This document shows, piece by piece, positions 15,458 through 23,847 of a stretch of 58,306 nt of DNA. The stretch is from Myxococcales bacterium (lineage in GTDB: Bacteria; Myxococcota; Myxococcia; Myxococcales; Myxococcaceae). A program made the position numbers and the translations under genes. The notes beneath the pieces are model-generated. The model worked only from the letters and a program-made list of their open reading frames with translations. It made no database searches and had not been told where the DNA came from. The stretch spans positions 1-58,306 of the forward strand of contig JACPVI010000047.1 of NCBI GenBank assembly GCA_016191815.1, read 5' to 3'. Positions within the stretch are counted from its first letter, which is position 1; every line of letters starts with the position of its first letter.

Positions 15458-18400
15458 ATGCACCGACTGCTATCCGAGGAGACCGGCCGGCGGGAGCTGT
15501 TGCTCGGCAACGAGGCGGTAGTGCGCGGCGCGATCGAGGCGCGGGTGAGGCTGGTCTGCGGCTATCCGGGCACGCCTGCGTCGGAGATCGGCGACACCTT
15601 CCACGAGTTGCACCGCGAGCTCGGCGTGGACTTCGAGTACTCGGTGAACGAGAAGGTGGCGCTGGAGCTGGCCTTCGGCGCGGCCCTCACTGGGGCGCGG
15701 TGCCTGGTGGCGATGAAGCACCTCGGGCTCAACTACGGCGCCGACCCGCTCTCGACGATGCCGTACACCGGCGTGGTGGGCGGGATGGTGATTGTCTCCG
15801 CAGCGGACCCCGGCTGCCTCACCAGCCCAAACGAGCAGGACCAGCGGTACCTCGCGCGCATGCTCGGGCTACCCACCCTGGACCCGGCGAACCCGGAGGA
15901 GGCCCGCCGGATGACCGTCTTCGCCTTCGAGCTTTCCGAGGCGTGCGAGCTGCCGGTCCTGCTGCGAATGACCACCCGCGTCTGTCACACCAGGGCCCCG
16001 GTCGAGCTCGGCGCCGTCTGCACGCCCAGGCCGAAGCCCACATTTCGCCGCGACCCGGCGCGGTTCCTCCCCACTCCCAACCACGCGCGGGAGCTAAGGG
16101 AGCGGCTCGAGCGGAGGCTCGAGAAGGCGGCCGCGATGCTCGCCGGCTCCGGCTTCGACCGCCGCCTCCGGCCGGGGCGCGCCCGCCACGGAATCCTCGC
16201 GGCGGGCTGCCCGCGCAATGCGGTGCGCGACTCGCTCTCACGGGCCGGAGCCGATGTCCCGCTGCTGGAGATCGGGGGGGTTCATCCGTTCCCCGAGGAG
16301 GCGATGGCGCAGCTCCTTCGCGACTCGGAGGAGGTGCTGGTCGTCGAGGAGCTGTCGCCTTTCCTGGAGGACACTCTCCGGGCGGTGGCGAACCAGCAGG
16401 GGCTCCGGGTGGCGATCAGGGGGAAGCGCGACGGCGCGATGCCGCTGCCGTTCGAGCTCGAGCCCGAGGTCGTCGAGGCGCGGCTCCGGCGCTTCCTGGG
16501 GCTCGCCGACGAGAGCGCCAATCGGGCGGAGCCCCTCGAGGCGCCCGAAAGGCCCCCGGTGCTCTGTCCGGGCTGCCCCCATCGCAACACCTTCCACGCA
16601 GCGACCGCGGTCTTCGGCGAGCGAACGGTCTACGTGAACGACATCGGGTGTTACACGCTGGGGGCGAACCCGCCGCATGGCGCCGGGGACGTGCTCCTGG
16701 CAATGGGCTCCTCGCTTCCGATCGCCGCCGGCATCGCCCGCAGCACCGGCGAGCGAGTGGTCGCCTTCATCGGGGATTCGACCTTCTTCCACTCCGGGAT
16801 GCCGGCGCTGCTGGACGCGCTGGACCGGCGGGACGACATCGTGGTGGTGGTGATGGACAACCGGGTGACCGCGATGACCGGCCTGCAGCCGAGCCCCACC
16901 AGCGGCCGGGAGAGCCGGATCGCCGGCGTCGCGAGAGCGCTCGGCGCGCCGTCGGTTGAAGTGGTGAAGGCCAGCGAGCTGCCGGAGCTGATCCGCGCCT
17001 TCTCTCGTGCGCGATCGGCGAACCACCCGTGCGTGGTGGTGGTCGAGGGCCCTTGCGCGCTGCTCCATGCCCGGTCGGAGCCGCCGGCGCCGCCCCCGCG
17101 GATCGATCCCACGCGGTGCCACACCTGCGGGATGATCGAGGCCGGCCTCTCTTGCGGGCTCGAGCCGTCGGTGGAGGTGCAGCGGCGAGTCGCGGAGCAG
17201 CGGGCCGCCCACCCCGCCCCGGAGCTCGCCGCGCCCTCGATCTCGCCCTGCTCGCTGGCGTGCCCGCTCGGCATCTGCGTGCCGGCGTACGTGGGCGCCG
17301 TCGCCGCGGGCGATCCGGGGAGGGCGCTGCAGGCGGTGACGCTGCGTGCGGCGCTGCCGTCCGTCTGCTCGCACCTGTGCCACCGCCCATGCGAGGACTC
17401 CTGCGTCCGCGCCCCGCCGGATCGCCCGGTGGCGGTGAACGCGCTCAAGCGCTACCTCACCGAGCGGCACTTGTCGGCGGACCGGACGTGCGTGGGCGCC
17501 CCGCCGCGCGAGAATCCGCCTGCGACGCCAAGGGTCGATTCGGCGAGGACCTCGCCGCAGAAAGGCGATGAGCCCAGCTTTGGGCCCCATGGAACGACGA
17601 GCGATGCATCCTCGCGAGCAGGGCGGCCGGCGAGGAACGGCAGCTCGCCAGCATCGACCGGTGTGGCAGTGATCGGGGCCGGACCGGCCGGGCTCGCCGC
17701 CGCCCGCGAGCTGGTCCGCCGAGGGCGTGCCGCGACGATCTTCGACGCGCGGCAGGCAGCCGGCGGGATGCTGGAGCACGCAGTGCCGGAGTACAGGCTG
17801 CCCCGCGAAGTGCTGCGGCGCGACGTCGCCTCCGTGCTGGCAGAGGGAGTGCGGTTCGAGCCCGGCGTGTGCCTGGGACGAGACGTCACCCTCGAGTCTC
17901 TTCGAAGGAAAGGCTTCCAGGCGATCCTCCTCGCGCTCGGAGCGCAGCGCGCCTTGGGGCTTTCCATCCCGGGCGCCGGGCTTGCGGGAGTCCAGGACGC
18001 GCTGGCGTTTCTCTCGGCGCCCGGTAGGATCCTGGGGGAGCACGTGGTGGTGCTGGGCGGGGGCGATGTGGCGGTCGACCTGGCGAGGGTTGCCCTCCGA
18101 GGAGGAGCCGCCTCGGCGGCGCTTGCCTTTCCGGAGCCCGAAGGGGAGATGGCCGCCGCTCCAGACGCGGTAGCTCAAGCCCGGGCCGAGGGGGTGCGGC
18201 TGCTCCCGGGCCGAATCGCCGCGGCGCTCGAGGGGACGGACGCCGTCCGCGCAGTCGCGCTGTCGCGGGTGATCGGCTTCGAGCGTGGCGGCGGCGGCGT
18301 GCACTGGCAGCGGCTGGAGCCAGCCGAGCGGCTTGCGGTGACTCGGATCTTCTTTGCAGTTGGGCAGCGGTTGGACATCGAGGGGCTGCAACTGCCCTCC

Positions 18401-18859
18401 GAGCTGGTGACGAGCACCGGCTGGCTCGCCGCGGATGAGTGCGGCCGCACCGCGTGGGCCGATGTCTTCGCCGCTGGGGACGCCGTCAGCGGACCTTCGA
18501 CCGTCACGCAGGCGATGGCGTTCGCGGTGCGCGCCGCCTGGGCCATCGACGCCTTCCTTGCGCAAGGGGGGCACGTCTCGCCGCCTTCAGCGCCTCCGCT
18601 GAGGCCGCGGCCTCCGAGGCGGGTGGCGAACGGCGGCCCTCGCGGAGAGCCGCTGGACTCGCTGGCGGCGGCCGCCGAAGCGAGCCGCTGCTACCTGTGC
18701 GGGATGTGCGGAAACTGCCGGTCCTGCGTCGAGCTGCTGGGATGCCCGGCGATCGCGCGGGGGGAGGATGGTCGCCCCCGGATCATCGGCGAGTCGTGCA
18801 ACGCCTGTGGCGCGTGTGTCCAGGCCTGTCCGAGCCAGGCCATCGGGGCGGGGGCATGA
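15458..18859 (+). CDS. iorA: IorA fused to a GltD/NfnB-like NAD(P)H reductase and ferredoxin domain
   Basis: The protein has 1133 residues; ordinary IorA has about 600. Residues 1-550 are 2-oxoacid:ferredoxin oxidoreductase: pyrimidine domain 'VCGYPGTPASEIGDTFHEL' and thiamine-diphosphate domain 'GDSTFFHSGMPALLDAL' (about residue 439). Then come a Cys motif 'CHTCGM' (~554), a GltD/DPD-type Fe-S helical domain with 'CSLACPLGIC' (~598) and 'CSHLCHRPCEDSC', a low-complexity linker (~680-734), and two Rossmann motifs ('GVAVIGAGPAGLAAARELV', 'HVVVLGGGDVAVDLA'). The end carries ferredoxin-like Cys clusters ('CYLCGMCGNCRSC', 'CNACGACVQACPSQAIG'). IorAB oxidises aryl- or indolepyruvate to acyl-CoA. 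The fused reductase could route electrons to or from NAD(P)H. The stop overlaps the iorB start. Confidence 0.88.
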   Translation: MHRLLSEETGRRELLLGNEAVVRGAIEARVRLVCGYPGTPASEIGDTFHELHRELGVDFEYSVNEKVALELAFGAALTGARCLVAMKHLGLNYGADPLSTMPYTGVVGGMVIVSAADPGCLTSPNEQDQRYLARMLGLPTLDPANPEEARRMTVFAFELSEACELPVLLRMTTRVCHTRAPVELGAVCTPRPKPTFRRDPARFLPTPNHARELRERLERRLEKAAAMLAGSGFDRRLRPGRARHGILAAGCPRNAVRDSLSRAGADVPLLEIGGVHPFPEEAMAQLLRDSEEVLVVEELSPFLEDTLRAVANQQGLRVAIRGKRDGAMPLPFELEPEVVEARLRRFLGLADESANRAEPLEAPERPPVLCPGCPHRNTFHAATAVFGERTVYVNDIGCYTLGANPPHGAGDVLLAMGSSLPIAAGIARSTGERVVAFIGDSTFFHSGMPALLDALDRRDDIVVVVMDNRVTAMTGLQPSPTSGRESRIAGVARALGAPSVEVVKASELPELIRAFSRARSANHPCVVVVEGPCALLHARSEPPAPPPRIDPTRCHTCGMIEAGLSCGLEPSVEVQRRVAEQRAAHPAPELAAPSISPCSLACPLGICVPAYVGAVAAGDPGRALQAVTLRAALPSVCSHLCHRPCEDSCVRAPPDRPVAVNALKRYLTERHLSADRTCVGAPPRENPPATPRVDSARTSPQKGDEPSFGPHGTTSDASSRAGRPARNGSSPASTGVAVIGAGPAGLAAARELVRRGRAATIFDARQAAGGMLEHAVPEYRLPREVLRRDVASVLAEGVRFEPGVCLGRDVTLESLRRKGFQAILLALGAQRALGLSIPGAGLAGVQDALAFLSAPGRILGEHVVVLGGGDVAVDLARVALRGGAASAALAFPEPEGEMAAAPDAVAQARAEGVRLLPGRIAAALEGTDAVRAVALSRVIGFERGGGGVHWQRLEPAERLAVTRIFFAVGQRLDIEGLQLPSELVTSTGWLAADECGRTAWADVFAAGDAVSGPSTVTQAMAFAVRAAWAIDAFLAQGGHVSPPSAPPLRPRPPRRVANGGPRGEPLDSLAAAAEASRCYLCGMCGNCRSCVELLGCPAIARGEDGRPRIIGESCNACGACVQACPSQAIGAGA

Positions 18860-19500
18860 CGCCTCCTCGCTGCATCCTCTTCGCCGGAGTCGGCGGCCAG
18901 GGCGTGCTCTCGGCGGCGCGCATCCTCGGAGAGGCCGCCCATCACTCAGGCATCGCAGTGGCGGTGTCGCAGCTCCATGGCATGTCGCAGCGCGGAGGCG
19001 CGGTGCAGGCCACGGTGCTAATCGGCGCGAGTGAGCGATTGCATCCCGGCGGGGCTCCGGTGGACGTGCTGGTGGGGCTGGAGTTGATCGAATCGCTTCG
19101 TGCGGCGCACCGGCTCGACAAAGGCTCGGTGGCGCTGGTCAGTCGCTGGCTCCTCCCGCCTCGCGGCTTTGGTGGAGTACCCGCGCCGGAGCAGGTGCTC
19201 GCCGAGCTGCGGGCGCGCGCCGGCACGGTGATCGAGGTGGACGCCCCGTCACTGGCAGACCGGGCAGGCAGCCGCGCGGCGGTGAACTCCGTCATGCTCG
19301 GAGCGCTGAGCCGGCTTGCGTCGCTCCCGTTCGGTCCGGACGAAATCCTCGCCGCGATGCGGGGGGGCGCCGGCGCCGAGTTGTCGGAGGTGAACCGCCG
19401 GGCGTTCGCGCTCGGGGCGCAGGCGGCTCCCGAAGCAGGTGATCGATCTCGCTCAATTGCGCTACCTTCCGCCCGCGCTGGAAAGACCCGCTCCCCATGA
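18856..19500 (+). CDS. iorB: Indolepyruvate oxidoreductase subunit beta
   Basis: The protein has 214 residues, the usual IorB length. The ATG at 18856 overlaps the iorA stop (ATGA). It begins with 'ILFAGVGGQGVLSAARILGE' and has 'VSQLHGMSQRGGAVQATVLI', both characteristic of the gamma-type domain of 2-oxoacid:acceptor oxidoreductases. It should pair with the fused IorA to form the arylpyruvate-oxidising enzyme. The last ~15 residues are basic and Ser-rich and overlap the hyuA start, so translation is coupled to the hydantoinase genes. Confidence 0.92.
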   Translation: MTPPRCILFAGVGGQGVLSAARILGEAAHHSGIAVAVSQLHGMSQRGGAVQATVLIGASERLHPGGAPVDVLVGLELIESLRAAHRLDKGSVALVSRWLLPPRGFGGVPAPEQVLAELRARAGTVIEVDAPSLADRAGSRAAVNSVMLGALSRLASLPFGPDEILAAMRGGAGAELSEVNRRAFALGAQAAPEAGDRSRSIALPSARAGKTRSP

Positions 19501-21590
19501 GATTGAGAGTCGGCATCGACGTTGGTGGGACGTTCACCGATTTCCTGGTCGTCGACGAGCGGGGCGAGGCGCGCGTCTTCAAGACGCTCTCGACTCCGGA
19601 TGATCCCTCGCGGGGCCTGCTCCACGGACTCGGAGAGATCGCCGAGTCGTACGGGCTGACGGTGCAGGAGCTGGCGGGCGCCGTCGAGGTGATGGTCCAC
19701 GGCACCACCGTGACCACCAACGCGGTGCTCACCCGGCGCGGCGCGAAGACCGGCCTGCTCACCACCCGCGGGGTTCGCGACGCCCTGGAGATGCGCCGCG
19801 GCATCCGCGAAGAGCAGTACAACAACCGCTACGCCAACGTGGAGCCGCTGGTGCCCCGCTACCTGCGGCTGGCCACCGGCGGGCGGCTGGACCACGACGG
19901 CAAGGAGCTGGAGCCCCTGAGCGAGGCCGGCGTGCTCGAGGCGGCGGAGTCGCTCGGGAACGAGGGCGTGGAGGCGGTGGCGATCTGCTTCATGAACGCC
20001 TTCGCCAACCCCGCTCACGAGCGCCGCGCCGAGGCGCTCCTCAAGGAGAAGCTGGGCGGAGCGTACCTCTCGGTCTCCTCCACGCTGCTGCCGGCGATCC
20101 GTTTCTACGATCGCGTCTCCACCACCGTCCTGAACGCGTACGTGGGCCCGGCGCTTCGCCGCTACATCGATGCTTTGGTGGAGAAGCTCTCCGGCATCCG
20201 CTTCGCGGGAGTGCTCCGCATCATGCAGTCGAACGGCGGAGTGGTGGCCCCGGAGATCGTCCGGGAGCGAGCGGCGATGACGCTCCTGTCGGGCCCGGCG
20301 GCGGGACCCAGGGCGGGCACCTTCTACGCCGGCATCCACGGGCTCTCCGACTGCATCACCGTGGACATGGGAGGCACTTCCTTCGACGCGGCGCTGCTTC
20401 GCGGCGGCCAGCCGCTCTTCGTCACCGAGGGCGAGGTCGACCGGCTGCGGCTCGCGCTCCCCATGCTGGACATCACCACCATCGGCGCCGGCGGCGGCTC
20501 GATCGGGTGGATCGACAAGGGCGGGCTGCTTCGCATGGGGCCGCAGTCAGCGGGCGCGCAGCCCGGACCGGCCTGCTACGGACGGGGCGGGCAAGAGCCC
20601 ACCTGCACCGACGCCGACGTGCTGCTGGGATACCTCCCCCCGGACGAGTTTGCCGGCGGCCGGATCCGCCTCGACCCAAGCGCGGCCCGCAGGGCGATCG
20701 AGAGGGTCGCCGGGCCGTTGCGGATGACCGTGGAGGAGGCAGCGGTGGGAATGGCCCGCGTGATCGACGCCAACATGGCCAACGGCGTCCGCGCGGTGTC
20801 GGTGCGGAGAGGATTCGATCCGCGCGAGTTCCCGCTGGTGGTGGCGGGCGGAGCGGGTCCGCAGCACTGCTGCGCCATCTGCTCCGAGCTGGAGATTCCT
20901 CTCTTCCTGGTCCCCAGGCAGAGCTCCATCTTCTGCGCCGCCGGGATGCTGATGAGCGATCTCATCCACGACGACGTCCGCTCGATGCCCGCCCGGCTGG
21001 ACCGGCTCCGGGACGGACGCCTGGAGGCGGTGCTCCGCGAGATGTCCGAGTCGGCCCGCGCCACGCTGCGCGCCGAGCGCGTCGCCGACGAGGACGTGGT
21101 GCTCCAGCCGTCGCTCGACATGCGCTACGTCAAGCAGTACCACGAGGTGAACGTGCCCTTTTCGCCTGGCTCGTCCGAGGTGGCGGAGCGCTTCCACCGC
21201 GAGCACGACCGGCTGTACGGCTACGACCTCGCCGATCAGAAAACGCCGATCGAGGTGATCAACGTGCGGCTGAGATCGATCGGCAGGGTGAATAAGCCCT
21301 CGTTTCCCGAGCTGGCGCTGGCCGGGAGCGATCCAGCGTCCGCCCGGAAAGGGGAGCGGCGGGCCTGGGTGCCCGAGCGAAGGGCCTTCGAGGAGGTCCC
21401 CACCTACGACGCCGACCGGCTGTCGCACGGGATGCGGCTGTCCGGCCCCGCGCTGGTGGACCAGGCGAACACCACCCTGTTCCTCTCGGCCGGCTACGGC
21501 CTAGTGTGCGACCGGTACGGGAACTTCGTCGGTTTCCGGCGCGACCGCGCCGAGTCGCTGCCGGCGAGCGTCGCGGAGCTTTGCCGATGA
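19497..21590 (+). CDS. hyuA: Hydantoinase/oxoprolinase subunit A
   Basis: This 697-residue protein of the ATP-dependent HyuA family has an N-terminal ASKHA ATPase fold ('GIDVGGTFTDFLVVDERG') and a second phosphate motif ('VDMGGTSFDAALLRGG'). 'VMVHGTTVTTNAVLTRRGAK' and 'DITTIGAGGGSIGWID' are also typical. With HyuB it would hydrolyse a cyclic amide (hydantoin or 5-oxoproline type) using ATP; related subunits occur in acetone- and acetophenone-carboxylase-type enzymes. ATG at 19497 overlaps the iorB stop, and the stop overlaps hyuB. The true substrate is unknown; the IorAB context suggests a nitrogen-containing or aromatic compound. Confidence 0.92.
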   Translation: MRLRVGIDVGGTFTDFLVVDERGEARVFKTLSTPDDPSRGLLHGLGEIAESYGLTVQELAGAVEVMVHGTTVTTNAVLTRRGAKTGLLTTRGVRDALEMRRGIREEQYNNRYANVEPLVPRYLRLATGGRLDHDGKELEPLSEAGVLEAAESLGNEGVEAVAICFMNAFANPAHERRAEALLKEKLGGAYLSVSSTLLPAIRFYDRVSTTVLNAYVGPALRRYIDALVEKLSGIRFAGVLRIMQSNGGVVAPEIVRERAAMTLLSGPAAGPRAGTFYAGIHGLSDCITVDMGGTSFDAALLRGGQPLFVTEGEVDRLRLALPMLDITTIGAGGGSIGWIDKGGLLRMGPQSAGAQPGPACYGRGGQEPTCTDADVLLGYLPPDEFAGGRIRLDPSAARRAIERVAGPLRMTVEEAAVGMARVIDANMANGVRAVSVRRGFDPREFPLVVAGGAGPQHCCAICSELEIPLFLVPRQSSIFCAAGMLMSDLIHDDVRSMPARLDRLRDGRLEAVLREMSESARATLRAERVADEDVVLQPSLDMRYVKQYHEVNVPFSPGSSEVAERFHREHDRLYGYDLADQKTPIEVINVRLRSIGRVNKPSFPELALAGSDPASARKGERRAWVPERRAFEEVPTYDADRLSHGMRLSGPALVDQANTTLFLSAGYGLVCDRYGNFVGFRRDRAESLPASVAELCR

Positions 21591-23317
21591 CCGTCGACCC
21601 CATCCTCGCCTCGGTGATGCAGCGCGCCTTCAAGTCCATCACGGACGAGATGAGCGTCTCGATGATGCGCACCACCCGCTCGCCCATCCTCTGCGAGGCG
21701 AAGGACTTCGTCACCGGGCTCTACGACGAGAAGGGGAACATGCTGGAGCAGACCGAGAACCTGCCCATCCTCTCCTTCTCGCTCGGGCCGGTCTGCAAGC
21801 ACCTCCTCGAGTACTTCGGAGACGAGATCCACCCAGGCGACGTCATCTTCCACAACGACGTCTTCAGCTTCGGAAACCAGAACAACGACGTCGCGGCGTT
21901 CAAGCCGATCTTCCTCGCCGAGCGGCTGATCGGGTGGGCCGCCACCAAGGGCCACATGGCCGACATCGGCGGCGCGGTGAAGGGTGGCTACAACCCCGCC
22001 GCCACCGAGGTGTTCCAGGAGGCGCTGCGGATCCCTGCGGTGAAGGTCTACGAGCGGGGCAGGCTCCGGAAGGACGTGTGGGATCTCATCTTCGCCAACA
22101 TCCGCCTCGACATCGTCAAGGAGGACATGCGCGCGGAGATCGGCGCCTGCACCATCGGCGAGCGGCGGCTGCAGGCCCTGGTGGAAAAGATTGGCCTCGA
22201 GCGGTTCGAGGCCCACAAGCAACACCTCTGCGCCGCCACCGAGCGGATGATGCGGCAGGAGATCCGCTCCATCCCCAACGGCCGGTACCATGGCGAGGGG
22301 AAGGTGTTCTTCGACGGCAAGCATCCCGGCTCCGAGTTCACCATCCGGGTCGCCGTCGCCGTCGAGGACGAGGACATCACCTTCGACTACACCGGCACCG
22401 ATCAGCAGACCGACGGCTTCGTCAACGGCACGTACACCTCGTCGGCCTCGGCGACCATCCTGACCTTCCTGCAGATGGTCAACCCCGACATCCCCCACAA
22501 CCAGGGGATGCTCCGCCCGCTGCGCATCGTCATCCCGGAAGGCACGATCCTGAACGCCTCCTACCCGAAGGCCACCACCTTCGGGAACCACCTCTGCCCA
22601 CCCAACGCCGACGCGATCATCCGGGCGCTCGCGGGCGCCATCCCCGACCGGGTGGGAGCGGGGTGGAACCACCTGCTCTGCGCCCTCACCACCGGCCACA
22701 ACCCGCGCAAAGCCGAGGACTACGTCGACATCTGCTTCATGGGGCTCAAGGGAGGCTCGGGCGCGGTGCGGGGAGTCGACGGCTACGACCACATCGGGAT
22801 GATCGACGCCTCCGGGGGCCTGCTCGACCAGGACTACGAGATGTTCGAGCAGCAGACGCCTCATCAACTCCTCCGGCATGAGTATCTGACCGACTCGGCG
22901 GGCGCCGGCGAGTGGAGGGGCGGCCTGGGAGTGGAGACCGAGATCCTCCTCGGCGGCGAACGGACCCAGCTCGTCACCTTCGGCGACGGCGACGTCAAGC
23001 CGGCCTTCGGCCTCTTCGGCGGCCGCGACGGGACGCTCAACTTCATCGAGTTGCGGAAGCCCGACGGCACCGTCTACCGCACCACCTCCAAGGACATCGT
23101 CGGCGGCGTGCCGGCCGGGACACGCTACGTGCAGGAGGCGGGCGGCGGAGGAGGCTACGGAGATCCCAAGCGGCGCCCCGCCGAGAAGGTCGCCCGCGAG
23201 GTCCGGGACGGCATCCTCAGCCGCGCTGCGGCGGAAAAGCTGTACGGGGTGGCGCTATGGCCCGGAACCTTCGAGGTCGACGAGCTTGGCACCGCCGAGC
23301 TGCGCCGGGGCTCATAG
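21587..23317 (+). CDS. hyuB: Hydantoinase/oxoprolinase subunit B
   Basis: The protein has 576 residues, starting at the ATG at 21587 inside the hyuA stop. It shows HyuB signatures: 'SITDEMSVSMMRTTRSPI', 'HPGDVIFHNDVFSFGNQNND', 'WAATKGHMADIGG' and 'AGAGEWRGGLGVETEILLGG'. The C-terminal 'EAGGGGGYGDPKRRP' is the usual family end. It forms a complex with HyuA. The next genuine pathway gene lies about 530 bases downstream, with a small decayed insertion between. Confidence 0.92.
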   Translation: MTVDPILASVMQRAFKSITDEMSVSMMRTTRSPILCEAKDFVTGLYDEKGNMLEQTENLPILSFSLGPVCKHLLEYFGDEIHPGDVIFHNDVFSFGNQNNDVAAFKPIFLAERLIGWAATKGHMADIGGAVKGGYNPAATEVFQEALRIPAVKVYERGRLRKDVWDLIFANIRLDIVKEDMRAEIGACTIGERRLQALVEKIGLERFEAHKQHLCAATERMMRQEIRSIPNGRYHGEGKVFFDGKHPGSEFTIRVAVAVEDEDITFDYTGTDQQTDGFVNGTYTSSASATILTFLQMVNPDIPHNQGMLRPLRIVIPEGTILNASYPKATTFGNHLCPPNADAIIRALAGAIPDRVGAGWNHLLCALTTGHNPRKAEDYVDICFMGLKGGSGAVRGVDGYDHIGMIDASGGLLDQDYEMFEQQTPHQLLRHEYLTDSAGAGEWRGGLGVETEILLGGERTQLVTFGDGDVKPAFGLFGGRDGTLNFIELRKPDGTVYRTTSKDIVGGVPAGTRYVQEAGGGGGYGDPKRRPAEKVAREVRDGILSRAAAEKLYGVALWPGTFEVDELGTAELRRGS

Positions 23318-23379
23318 GCCTCACGAAGTCCTGTGGGGCAACATGGGCTCCGAGGCCATCGCCCGTGGGGATATCCGAG

Positions 23380-23647
23380 ATGCTGATATGGCAAAATCTG
23401 GCTCGGCTGGCGGATTTGGTGGGCATCGTGGGGAGCATTGCAGCCGTGCTCGCTTTCCTTCGGATCTCCGCTAGGCAGAGGCGAATCCCGCGACGCTGCC
23501 CGGTCTCTCAAGAAGGCGCTCGCAGCCTTGAAGGAGGTCCATGCCGACGCGCGGAAGAACGCTTTTTGGAGCATAATTGCGGACGTCAATAGATTGAGCG
23601 AGCACCTGAAACAGGAGTCTGCTGACGATAAGTGGAGGCGGGTGTGA
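23380..23647 (+). pseudogene. Small membrane/coiled-coil protein, apparently frameshifted
   Basis: The frame from the ATG at 23380 gives 'MLIWQNLARLADLVGIVGSI' plus the rest of a membrane helix, then loses protein-like character near 23475. A second frame picks up there with 'ESRDAARSLKKALAALKEVH' and 'FWSIIADVNRLSEHLKQES' to a stop at 23645-23647. One membrane-anchored helical protein split by a single frameshift at about 23475-23485 explains both parts. It is visibly less GC-rich than the flanking pathway genes. Two overlapping genes or a sequencing error are alternatives. Confidence 0.5.
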
Positions 23648-23814
23648 TCTCGACGGATAAGACGGTTCAGATGGCGACCCTGTTGAACCGCAAGACCCAG
23701 GAAGGCTCGCTCAAGTGGCAGAAGGCGTCTCCTCCGATCGCCAACCTGGGATTAGACGGTCTCGCGGACGTCGAGAGCTTCGTCGAGTCGGTGCTAGGCA
23801 AGCACGCGAGCTAG
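23644..23814 (+). CDS. Small hypothetical protein, probable internally deleted remnant
   Basis: The protein has 56 residues from the GTG at 23644, which overlaps the previous stop (GTGTGA) and has GGAGG six bases upstream. 'TDKTVQMATLLNRKTQEGSL' then 'KWQ' reads like the N-terminus of a longer hypothetical family. 'GLDGLADVESFVESVLGK' reads like a separate C-terminal helix joined directly to it, so the middle may have been deleted. With its upstream neighbour it forms a small accessory unit inserted into the catabolic operon. Function unknown. Confidence 0.5.
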   Translation: MISTDKTVQMATLLNRKTQEGSLKWQKASPPIANLGLDGLADVESFVESVLGKHAS

Positions 23815-23847
23815 CCGGGCGCGTCCTTGGACCTGAACTCGGGGGTA

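Noticed and set aside
16238-18574. A 778-codon minus-strand open frame inside iorA
   Set aside because: Antisense shadow of a confidently identified enzyme; the translation has no domain-like features.
15458-19500. IorAB taken as evidence for auxin (indoleacetate) production
   Set aside because: These enzymes act on several arylpyruvates and the surrounding genes indicate catabolism; no indole-specific gene is present.
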